Source of the DNA: an uncultured Clostridia bacterium
Lineage (GTDB): Bacteria > Bacillota_A > Clostridia > Christensenellales > Borkfalkiaceae
Reading direction: 5' to 3'
Length of the DNA stretch: 64,000 nt
Assembly (NCBI GenBank): GCA_934292955.1
Contig: CAKQXZ010000002.1
Coordinates: 1-64,000 of the forward strand
In this document: positions 43,871-51,121 of the stretch, piece by piece
How the letters are laid out: the number at the start of each line of letters is the position of its first letter
Numbering within the stretch: the first letter of the stretch is position 1
Notes under the pieces: generated by a model
Databases searched by the model: none
What the model was told of the DNA's origin: nothing
What the model saw: the letters and a program-made list of their open reading frames with translations, nothing else
Translations under genes and position numbers: made by a program

Positions 43871-43922
43871 CAAAAAAGCCCGCCTATAAGTCGATTATCG
43901 GCACTTTCGTCGGGCTTTTTAT
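43871..43922 (+). terminator. Terminator after ribU with repeat in the loop
   Basis: The stem AAAAAGCCCG (about 43872-43881) / CGGGCTTTTT (43911-43920) is bidirectional in form. Its loop is made almost wholly of one 21-nt repeat copy. Confidence 0.85.
43882..43902 (+). repeat. Dispersed 21-nt repeat in terminator loop
   Basis: GCCTATAAGT then CGATTATCGGC, a one-mismatch copy of the consensus. Confidence 0.85.
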
Positions 43923-43934
43923 TTTTTTGTTTCC

Positions 43935-44000
43935 CGTCATCCTGAGACTTGCTCCCTTGCTCTGCCCACGAAGGATCCGGGCACGCAGTGCCGCACATTT
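43935..44000 (+). repeat. 70-bp repeat family, solo copy
   Basis: CGTCATCCTGAGACTTGCTC, then ACGAAGGATCCGGGCACGC and AGTGCCGCACATTT. It shares its right flank (CCGCACATTT-N-AATAATC) with the last unit of the array at 41034, which marks the outer boundary of the element. Confidence 0.85.
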
Positions 44001-44116
44001 CAATAATCCGCCGACCTTAGAGCACGACCGACAACGCCGCGCTCGTATATTTCAATATTCGTTACCGCACTTTTACAAAAACGCCTTTATAATGCAGGCG
44101 TTTTTTATTTTGCCTA

Positions 44117-44145
44117 TTGACAAAACCGTTATCCCTGTATATAAT
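44117..44145 (+). promoter_or_regulatory. Consensus sigma-A promoter of DUF975 gene
   Basis: TTGACA (44117-44122), 17 bp, TATAAT (44140-44145): both hexamers are perfect. The ATG follows 43 nt later. Confidence 0.92.
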
Positions 44146-44187
44146 ATAAATCGTAAACGACTAAGTTTGCAAAAAAGGAGATGTAAC

Positions 44188-46215
44188 ATGAAAAAACGCT
44201 TTACCGCAACGCTGATTGCGTCAGCCGTAACAATCTTATGGTTCGGCATGATGGTTTTCGCCACGACATTCTTCCCGATTTTTCGTATAGAACTCAATGA
44301 TGATTATTTTAGCAGTACAATTTCCGCGATACTGAACCTTATTATAAGATTTGCCGTATTGCTTATAACGGCTTGCTCGGTTCCTACGATTTACATAAAA
44401 GTGTATGAACTTAGAAACAAGGAAGATAATCCGCCGTCTAAATATCTGTTCGCGGCTGTGTTTTTTGTAGTTTTTCTGTGCACTTTTTCAAGTTTTACTT
44501 ACTACATAGGCGATTTTGTTTATCAAAATCTTATGGAATTAGGCGTATTGGTGCCGAGATTTTTGGATTTCGTCATTCCGTCGGCATTGGCAATCGGTTT
44601 ATTTATTGTACTATACGGAATATCTTACGGGCTTACAGCTCTCGGCGGAGTAATATTCAGAAAGAGCAAAAATCTGAAATACTTATTCGCTTTTATATTT
44701 CTTGTAATAGCGGTAACCGTTTACTATTTCTCCGCCGCCGCCATCGGATACCCCGATGCTTCTTTTTCAGATAACTATATATTTTATAGCATAACCGCTT
44801 GGTTTCACGAACTGAAATACGGAGGCGGTTCATTTTTACTTAATTATATTACATTTACTATACTATTTTCCCACCTTATTTCTATTCTCGGTTTGACGGC
44901 GATTATATTAAAAGCTGCAGACAAAAACGGTTCCGCATTCAAAAAGATTTCGGCAATACTTACAAGCACCGTTGCGGGAGCCGCATTGTTATACGCATTA
45001 TACGCAATAATCAATCCATGGGATTTTCTTACAATCTCAAGATATATTGCGGATCCGTCCGTCCCTTCAGGCAATTCGGAAGGTATCACCCGTTTAATGA
45101 ACTTAATGTCTTACGTTTTCGTTTACGGCTACTCGGGGCTGATAGCGTTCACCGTTTTATTCGGCGGCGTACTCTTCCTTTGCTCTTACGAAATAGCAGA
45201 CGGACGTAAAAACGCAACAAAATATATTCTATGCATTTTGTACCTTGCGTTAATTATCGCATTGCCCGTCTTTATGTTGAGCAGTTCATATGCCAATGCC
45301 AACGCATTTTTCAACTTTATTTTCTTCTATCGCCTTATAAACATACCGAGATTCTATATCCGCGATGTTAACTTGCTTATTTACCTTCTCTTATTCGTTC
45401 TCGCGCTCGGCCCCGTTGTCATATGCCTTGTAACCGAAGCAAAAGGTTGCTCGCTGACGGCAAAACTTATAAAAGTACTTAAAATCCCGTTCGTTCGCCC
45501 CGACGGCAGAACGGTTAAATCGCAAGAAAAAATTTCCATACTCAAAGGCAAAGCGATTAAAAATCTGGGCGACAGCCTTTTTACAAGCGCGTGGATGCTT
45601 ATGGCTCTCGCCTGTCTTATTTACAGCGCGATAATAAGTTCGGCGTCTTCCGCGGCGTTCGTGGGAATGCTCATCGTTATGGGACCGCTCTCTTACGGGC
45701 TTGCAAAACTGCAGGTAGCAGTGGCAAGGGGCAACAAATTTACGCCCGCGTCGCTTAAAGACTTGTTTTCGGGTTTTGCAAACAACTTCAAAAAAACGTG
45801 CGCGCTCGGCATTCTGCAATATCTGTTTTTATGGCTGTGGAGTCTTCTGCTCATCTTTCCCGGCGCAATGATGAGTTATTCTTACTCGATGGCATTCTAT
45901 ATTTTGCAGGATAACCCCGACCTGACATGGCGCAAAGCGTTAGACGAAAGCAGACGGCTTATGTACGGCAACAGGGGCAAACTTTTCGCGCTCGATATCA
46001 GTTTTATCGGCTGGTACATACTCGGCGGCATTCTTTTAGGCGTAGGCACGGCTTTTGTTGCGCCCTATCACGAAATGGCGCGCGCGCACTTCTATCTTGA
46101 CCTTATAAACGCCGACAATGCGGCAAAACTCGCAGAAGAAACGCAAACCGAGCAATCGGGAACTTCGGCAGAAAACGCTCCTTTGACCTTCGAACCCGTA
46201 GACGACGCGCAATAA
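44188..46215 (+). CDS. Polytopic membrane protein with C-terminal DUF975 region
   Basis: 675 residues from the ATG at 44188 (AAGGAG upstream); the 87-codon in-frame extension comes from the repeat and intergenic DNA. About ten hydrophobic segments fill the N-terminal 420 residues. The C-terminal part (AIKNLGDSLFTSAWML, RGNKFTPASLKDLFSGF, DNPDLTWRKALDESRRLMYGNRGKLFALDISFIGW) is DUF975, a membrane family of unknown role common in Bacillota. The long N-terminal half is unusual for DUF975 proteins of about 200-300 residues and is not recognised. Strong promoter and terminator, monocistronic. Confidence 0.8.
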   Translation: MKKRFTATLIASAVTILWFGMMVFATTFFPIFRIELNDDYFSSTISAILNLIIRFAVLLITACSVPTIYIKVYELRNKEDNPPSKYLFAAVFFVVFLCTFSSFTYYIGDFVYQNLMELGVLVPRFLDFVIPSALAIGLFIVLYGISYGLTALGGVIFRKSKNLKYLFAFIFLVIAVTVYYFSAAAIGYPDASFSDNYIFYSITAWFHELKYGGGSFLLNYITFTILFSHLISILGLTAIILKAADKNGSAFKKISAILTSTVAGAALLYALYAIINPWDFLTISRYIADPSVPSGNSEGITRLMNLMSYVFVYGYSGLIAFTVLFGGVLFLCSYEIADGRKNATKYILCILYLALIIALPVFMLSSSYANANAFFNFIFFYRLINIPRFYIRDVNLLIYLLLFVLALGPVVICLVTEAKGCSLTAKLIKVLKIPFVRPDGRTVKSQEKISILKGKAIKNLGDSLFTSAWMLMALACLIYSAIISSASSAAFVGMLIVMGPLSYGLAKLQVAVARGNKFTPASLKDLFSGFANNFKKTCALGILQYLFLWLWSLLLIFPGAMMSYSYSMAFYILQDNPDLTWRKALDESRRLMYGNRGKLFALDISFIGWYILGGILLGVGTAFVAPYHEMARAHFYLDLINADNAAKLAEETQTEQSGTSAENAPLTFEPVDDAQ

Positions 46216-46250
46216 ACCGACAAATCAACGCATAAAAAGCAACATGACAA

Positions 46251-46285
46251 AACGTTCGACCGCAATCGCAGCCGAACGTTTTTTT
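46251..46285 (+). terminator. Terminator of DUF975 gene
   Basis: The stem AACGTTCG (46251-46258) / CGAACGTT (46273-46280) is followed by a T-run. Confidence 0.88.
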
Positions 46286-46317
46286 ATATCGTCAATTTTA
46301 ACAACTATAATATATCG

Positions 46318-47136
46318 TTACAGTTTTTCGAGTTCGTCGGCAAGTCCGTTGAGTTCGTCGCCTTCAAACAGTTCTATAAGCCCTTTATCTTCCTGCGAAG
46401 CAAGTTCGGGGTTTATCGGAAGTTTATAGCAATTTACGCCGAGTTCTTTTGCCTTTTCCGCGCCGTGTCCTTTGCCGAAAATATAGTGTTTGCTCTTACA
46501 ATCGGGGCAAACGAAATACGCCATATTTTCAACGAGCGCAAGCACCTTAACGTTCATAAGCCTTGCCATGTTAATAGCTTTATCGACCACCATAGAAACA
46601 AGATCCTGCGGCGTGCTTACGATAACTATTCCGTCGAGCGGCACAGACTGAAACACCGTCAGCGGAATATCTCCAGTTCCCGGGGGCATATCCACAAACA
46701 TATAATCCACTTCGTTCCAGCAGACCTGTTCATAAAACTGCTTGATTACCCCGCCCAGCACGGGACCGCGCCATATTACGGGCGAATCTTCCTTTTCAAG
46801 CAGAAGATTTATGCTCATAATCTCTATGCCTTTTTTCGACATTACGGGGAAAAGCATATTTTCTTCGCCGTAAGCGCACTGCTTAATCCCGAACGCTTTT
46901 GGAATAGAAGGTCCCGTAAGGTCCGCGTCGAGTATAGCGGTTTTATACCCGCGCCTGTTCATAAGCACGGCAAGCATAGAAGTAACCGACGATTTGCCTA
47001 CTCCGCCTTTCGCGCTGAACACGCCGATTGTTTTCTTAATTTTACTGAGTTCGTTCGGTTTGAAATGCATATCGTCTTTTTTAGACGCGCAATCCGCGCT
47101 GCAAGAACTGCAATCGTGAGTGCATTCTTCGCTCAT
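46318..47136 (-). CDS. Mrp/NBP35-family Fe-S carrier ATPase
   Basis: 272 residues. The N-terminus has a Cys cluster (CTHDCSSCSADC). The deviant Walker A is SAKGGVGKSS, followed by LDADLTGPSIPKAFG and DMPPGTGDIPLTVFQS, which are Mrp/NBP35 signatures. The CPDC pair near residue 215 would bind a bridging Fe-S cluster. The role is cytosolic assembly and delivery of Fe-S clusters to apoproteins. AGGTGAT precedes the ATG. Confidence 0.92.
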   Translation of the reverse strand: MSEECTHDCSSCSADCASKKDDMHFKPNELSKIKKTIGVFSAKGGVGKSSVTSMLAVLMNRRGYKTAILDADLTGPSIPKAFGIKQCAYGEENMLFPVMSKKGIEIMSINLLLEKEDSPVIWRGPVLGGVIKQFYEQVCWNEVDYMFVDMPPGTGDIPLTVFQSVPLDGIVIVSTPQDLVSMVVDKAINMARLMNVKVLALVENMAYFVCPDCKSKHYIFGKGHGAEKAKELGVNCYKLPINPELASQEDKGLIELFEGDELNGLADELEKL

Positions 47137-47164
47137 TTTATCACCTGCAAATTACAAAATATCG

Positions 47165-47185
47165 GGCTATAGGTCGATTATCGGC
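47165..47185 (+). repeat. Dispersed 21-nt repeat
   Basis: GGCTATAGGT then CGATTATCGGC, in the gap upstream of the Mrp gene and 86 nt beyond the stop of the gene at 47272. Confidence 0.8.
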
Positions 47186-47271
47186 ATTTTTGCAATACAC
47201 TAAGCCAACCACTTAGCCCGTTTCTTATATTCTACCACTTAAAAAAGTTTTAGGCAAGGAAAATCGCCTTG

Positions 47272-47934
47272 TTACTGATTTTCGGCGCGTTTGTTTTTGC
47301 CGCTATGTTTTAATTTCGAAATCACGGGCTTTTTATCTTTATCGGCATAGCCTATTATAGGGCTTTTTGCGTTAAGCGCGTCGAGTTCTTCGATCTTCCT
47401 TTTTAGTTCGGAATTTTCTCCGCGGCACTTTTGGGCAATCTTTCTTACAAGAACGTCAATTTCGTTTTTAAGCCGCGCTTTTTCATACCTTACGCAACCT
47501 TTTCTTGCTTCGTAGGGGTCGTAACATTCTTCGCCCGAAAGTTTTATGCTTTTAATTTCATCAAGAACGGCTTCGCGCTTTTTCTTTAACAGATTACAAA
47601 ATTTATTGCGATATCTGAGTGCCAGCACAGGGTCGCCGTCCGCAAGATAAAAAGCCGTTTTTCTTATAGAACCGTGAACCTTTCTTTCGCGCAAAAAGCG
47701 GGCTATAAGTTGTTTTTCGGCACTTTCGGTAAAATATTCGTTCGATTTTGCGGTAAGATTTCCGGCTAAACCGTCTGCAACGCTGCGGTAGTAATAGTTG
47801 CGGATACTTCCCGACGCTCTGCCGTTTTCGATTGCAAAATTCTTAAACAGTTCGCTAAGCGGCGTTCCGTCTTCTTTAGCCTTTTCGGCGCGGGCAAATA
47901 ATTGTTTTTTCTGTTCTTCGTTTAATCCTTTCAT
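47272..47934 (-). CDS. Hypothetical basic protein, possible Myb-like N-terminus
   Basis: 220 residues from the ATG at 47934 (GGAGG 6 nt upstream). The N-terminal segment GTPLSELFKNFAIENGRASGSIRNYYYR has the spacing of a SANT/Myb-type helix-turn-helix, as in some sporulation regulators. A charged helical region (about 120-200, KNEIDVLVRKIAQKCRGENSELKRKIEELDAL) could form a coiled coil. The tail is Lys-rich. A DNA-binding role is plausible but unproven. One diverged 21-nt repeat copy lies inside the gene. Confidence 0.65.
   Translation of the reverse strand: MKGLNEEQKKQLFARAEKAKEDGTPLSELFKNFAIENGRASGSIRNYYYRSVADGLAGNLTAKSNEYFTESAEKQLIARFLRERKVHGSIRKTAFYLADGDPVLALRYRNKFCNLLKKKREAVLDEIKSIKLSGEECYDPYEARKGCVRYEKARLKNEIDVLVRKIAQKCRGENSELKRKIEELDALNAKSPIIGYADKDKKPVISKLKHSGKNKRAENQ
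47701..47721 (+). repeat. Dispersed 21-nt repeat, divergent copy in coding sequence
   Basis: GGCTATAAGT then TGTTTTTCGGC, encoding AEKQLIA on the minus strand, the same frame as the copy at 37912. Confidence 0.45.
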
Positions 47935-48032
47935 AATATTCCTCCGTCGCAATCAATTATTGACGGATTGAATGTATTTTAATCATAAACGAAAAAATTT
48001 TATCATAAATTTTAAGCGAGCAGGTATCCCCG

Positions 48033-48947
48033 ATGAACATTTATGTTATATCAAAAGAACGTTGCGGCGTTTTAATAAACGGAGTTTTTGCGGGAGTTGC
48101 GGACGGCAATTTGCGCCGATTCAGCCATTGCGGGCATAACCTTTCTATTCAATTTTTGCCCAATGACAAAAACTATATGCCTGTAATCGCTTTTTTCGAC
48201 GTGCCGAAAAGCGGTTTTTTCGGCGATATCGTTTCGGTTAAAACCGACGACGGATATCTGCTGTTTCCCCTTCTTAAAGCGCGTTTTAACGAAAAATGCG
48301 GCGTTATATACAAAAAAACGTTTACATCGGAGCATGTCGTTCTTTCGATTTCCGCCGACCCGTTCTGCAAAATTACCGTTTTAACCGAAGACGATTATTA
48401 TTTTTCCGAACTGAAATATTATTCCGAAAACGCAGAGATTTCCGCCCGTATATGCGGCAGAATATTATATGTGGAAGTAAAGGCAAAACACAGTTTTCTG
48501 TACGTTTTCAATCTTTCGCCCACTATAACGCGACTTTATGCAGGCGAAATCCATTCGGTTGCTTTCGACGATAAAACCGTTACGGTAATAAAAAAGCCTG
48601 TCGGGTCGACAGGCTGCTTATTAACCGAAATATATTCTTTGGAAGATTTTGGTTTAATCGAAAAGAAAACCGAACGAAAGTGCGCGATATACGCTCTGCC
48701 GCCCGCACTTATTCCCTGCGCATTTCTCGAAGAATTGCAGCATGGCGGCGACTATTGCGCTTATCTTACGCCGTCGCTTAAAGAAAACGGCTCTTTAATA
48801 CCGTCCTTTTTCGGTAATTTTCTGTTCTTTACCCCCTACTTTTCGGGCGATAAATTCTTCGCCGCGCTTGTATACGAAAATAAGGTCGAGCACGTTTGTT
48901 TCACTTTGGAAAATAACGTTATAATAAGCGACTTTACGTTCGCTTAA
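48033..48947 (+). CDS. Hypothetical protein
   Basis: 304 residues, not recognised. It is predicted to be mostly beta-strand with many Phe and Tyr, no signal peptide and no membrane helix. Motif-like stretches are RCGVLINGVFAGVADG near the start and KKPVGSTGCLLTEIY in the middle. It is divergent from the possible Myb-like gene with an 98-nt gap, and a repeat copy lies between its stop and the stop of the converging zinc-ribbon gene. Length and composition support a real gene. Confidence 0.65.
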   Translation: MNIYVISKERCGVLINGVFAGVADGNLRRFSHCGHNLSIQFLPNDKNYMPVIAFFDVPKSGFFGDIVSVKTDDGYLLFPLLKARFNEKCGVIYKKTFTSEHVVLSISADPFCKITVLTEDDYYFSELKYYSENAEISARICGRILYVEVKAKHSFLYVFNLSPTITRLYAGEIHSVAFDDKTVTVIKKPVGSTGCLLTEIYSLEDFGLIEKKTERKCAIYALPPALIPCAFLEELQHGGDYCAYLTPSLKENGSLIPSFFGNFLFFTPYFSGDKFFAALVYENKVEHVCFTLENNVIISDFTFA

Positions 48948-48976
48948 AATTCACCGAAAACACACTCAAAAAGTCG

Positions 48977-48997
48977 GGCTATAAGTCGATTATCGGG
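48977..48997 (+). repeat. Dispersed 21-nt repeat between convergent genes
   Basis: GGCTATAAGT then CGATTATCGGG, 8 nt from the stop of the zinc-ribbon gene. The left flank AAAAAGTCG matches, in reverse, the flank of the copy after fba. Confidence 0.85.
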
Positions 48998-49005
48998 CGA
49001 TTTGA

Positions 49006-49515
49006 TTAAAAATCGTCGTCATCGTCGTCTTCTTCGTCTTCTTCTTCATCGTCTTCTTCGAAGTCCTTTTCGTCGATTTCCACGTCGAAGTCATCGGGTT
49101 CGTCGTCGACATATTCGGGTTCGTCGTCTTCTTCGTCGTCGTCTTTGAAGAGTTCGTCGCTCTTTTCTTCGTCGGCAAGCTGAGAGAACGAAATTACACT
49201 GTCATCGTCCTCGGGCATATCTTTTTCGTCGTCGTCGAGATAGTTACGCCATTCTTCGTCCGATTCGATATCGATATCGTCGGGTTCGTTATCGTACTTA
49301 TGATCGTCGCGACATTCTTCGCACATATCTTCGTCTTTAGAAATAAAATTACGTTTGCAGATGGGGCAAAGTTTTTCGCCTGACACTTCTTCTTCGTCTT
49401 CGTTGAATATGAGTTGCGGACCGAGTTTAAGTTCGGCTTTGCAGACGTCGCAATACTGCTCGCCTTCCTGCATATAATTCAACTCGCATCTCGGACACAA
49501 AACGTATTTAGCCAT
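49006..49515 (-). CDS. Zinc-ribbon protein with long poly-acidic tail
   Basis: 169 residues. Two CxxC pairs near the N-terminus (LCPRCELNYM and CDVCKAEL) are followed by a second ribbon (LCPICKRNF, CEECRDDH). After about residue 70 the sequence is almost entirely Asp and Glu, ending in a run of aspartates. The design suggests a protein that binds a basic partner or nucleic-acid-binding protein and mimics DNA charge; this is inference. GAAGGGAG precedes the ATG. Confidence 0.75.
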   Translation of the reverse strand: MAKYVLCPRCELNYMQEGEQYCDVCKAELKLGPQLIFNEDEEEVSGEKLCPICKRNFISKDEDMCEECRDDHKYDNEPDDIDIESDEEWRNYLDDDEKDMPEDDDSVISFSQLADEEKSDELFKDDDEEDDEPEYVDDEPDDFDVEIDEKDFEEDDEEEDEEDDDDDDF

Positions 49516-49680
49516 AAAATACTCCCTTCGGCATTATTTTCAATTCCGCCGATCTCAATATCGCTCACTTATTATATTTATAATGATTGAGTTTGTAAAC
49601 TATTTTACGCATTTTTTTGTTATTTTACGCAAATTAGTTATATTTAATATACAAGCCCGCCGTCAAGCGGATTTTTACCG

Positions 49681-49713
49681 AGCCGTAGCCCGATTTATAA
49701 TCGCGTTACGGCT
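49681..49713 (-). terminator. Hairpin after M29 aminopeptidase gene
   Basis: The stem AGCCGTA (49681-49687) / TACGGCT (49707-49713), 83 nt past the stop. The T-run on the minus strand is weak, so termination is uncertain. Confidence 0.4.
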
Positions 49714-49795
49714 ACTGTATAATATTTTACTTGCTTAAAAACGGTTACTTTTTCGCCACGCTATTTCTTATAACAGGCACCATGCCCACACAACC

Positions 49796-50911
49796 TTATT
49801 TCAGATTTTCGGGGTTAAGGGGCAAAAGTTCGGGCAGAACGAACAACCCGTCTTTTCTTATCAGTTTATCGTCGAACCAGATTTCTCCGCCGCCGTATTC
49901 TTTGGTCATAACGAGAACCAGATCCCAATGAATACCCGAACGGTTTCCGTTATCGCAGTCGTCGTAGCAGCAACCGGGCGTAAAGTGGATGGAACCCGCG
50001 ATCTTTTCGTCAAACAGGATATCCCCCATCGGGTGATTAACGTAAGGGTTAACGCCGATAGCGAATTCGCCCACATAACGCGCGCCGTCGTCGGTATCGA
50101 AAATTTTGTTGATCTGTTCGGGATAGTTAGACGTCGCTTCTACGATCTTACCGTTTTCGAACTTAAGTCTGACGTTTTCGTGCTTTAATCCCTGCTGCAT
50201 AGACGGCGCATTGTAAGATATAACGCCGTTAACGCTGTCTTTCACGGGCGCGGTATACACTTCGCCGTCGGGAATGTTGCATTCGCCGGCGCACTTTAAT
50301 GCGGGCAATCCTTTAATAGAGAACGTAAGATCTGTTCCTGGCGCCACAAGTCTTACCTTGTCGGTTTTATCCATAAGAGCCTTCAAAGCGTCCATAGCCT
50401 TGTCCATTTTGTCGTAATCCATAGTGCATACGTCAAAATAAAAGTCTTCGAACGCTTCGGTAGATTTGCCCGACATCTGCGCCATAGACGGCGTGGGATA
50501 TCTTAAAACCACCCAGCGCGTATTGCAAACCCTGCGTTCATGATGAACAGGATAAGAATACAGCCTTTCGTAATAACTATTCTGTTCGGCGGGAATATCT
50601 CCCGTTTCACAGGAATTATCGCCGCCGCGGATGCCGATATAGCAATCCATATCTTCCATGGCAAACCCGTCGTATTTAGCCCATAGCTTGCAATATTCTT
50701 CGTCTGCACGACTGACCGTCGCGCGGATAACGGAATAATCGCGGATATACACGAACGGATAACCGCCCGCGTCGTAAACTTTATTTACGAGTTCTTTAAC
50801 AAGGTCGTTCGGGATTCCGAACGCTTCTATCATAACTTTTTCTCTTTTTTTCACCTTGCAGGAGTGATTAACCAGCACATCCGCAAGTTTTGTAAGTCTT
50901 AAATCTTTCAT
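49796..50911 (-). CDS. M29-family aminopeptidase
   Basis: 371 residues from the ATG at 50911 (GGGAGG upstream; a TTG two codons earlier would leave no room for the site). The M29 metal-binding residues are visible in GECNIPDGEVYTAP, YVGEFAIGVNP, GSIHFTPG and IHWDLVLVM. The enzyme removes N-terminal amino acids from peptides in the cytoplasm with two divalent metals. Monocistronic by context. Confidence 0.92.
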   Translation of the reverse strand: MKDLRLTKLADVLVNHSCKVKKREKVMIEAFGIPNDLVKELVNKVYDAGGYPFVYIRDYSVIRATVSRADEEYCKLWAKYDGFAMEDMDCYIGIRGGDNSCETGDIPAEQNSYYERLYSYPVHHERRVCNTRWVVLRYPTPSMAQMSGKSTEAFEDFYFDVCTMDYDKMDKAMDALKALMDKTDKVRLVAPGTDLTFSIKGLPALKCAGECNIPDGEVYTAPVKDSVNGVISYNAPSMQQGLKHENVRLKFENGKIVEATSNYPEQINKIFDTDDGARYVGEFAIGVNPYVNHPMGDILFDEKIAGSIHFTPGCCYDDCDNGNRSGIHWDLVLVMTKEYGGGEIWFDDKLIRKDGLFVLPELLPLNPENLK

Positions 50912-51059
50912 GTTCAACCTCCCGTGCGTCGGGTATTTTACAACATCGTTATAAAAAAATCAACCGTTTGCAATGCGTTAAACAAAACACGCAAAATTCC
51001 GTTTGCGCTTTAATATAAATTATAACAACAGCTTTATAAAAAGTTAAACGCCGTCAAAT

Positions 51060-51092
51060 AACGCCCTGCCTTGCGACAGGGCGTTATTTTTT
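51060..51092 (+). terminator. Hairpin terminator
   Basis: The stem AACGCCCTG (51060-51068) / CAGGGCGTT (51077-51085) is followed by ATTTTTT on the plus strand. On the minus strand it follows the GH43 stop by about 36 nt with a weaker tract (ATTTGAC), so it probably also ends the minus-strand operon. Confidence 0.7.
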
Positions 51093-51121
51093 CAGTTGTC
51101 TAAAATGCTATTGCCGTAAAA

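Noticed and set aside
43927..44187. 87-residue N-terminal extension of the DUF975 protein
   Set aside because: It is made of repeat and promoter DNA and contains the consensus promoter; the ATG at 44188 has a proper ribosome binding site.
49681..49713. Further copy of the 21-nt repeat (TAGCCCGATTTATAATCG)
   Set aside because: Only loosely similar and with altered spacing; treated as a plain hairpin.
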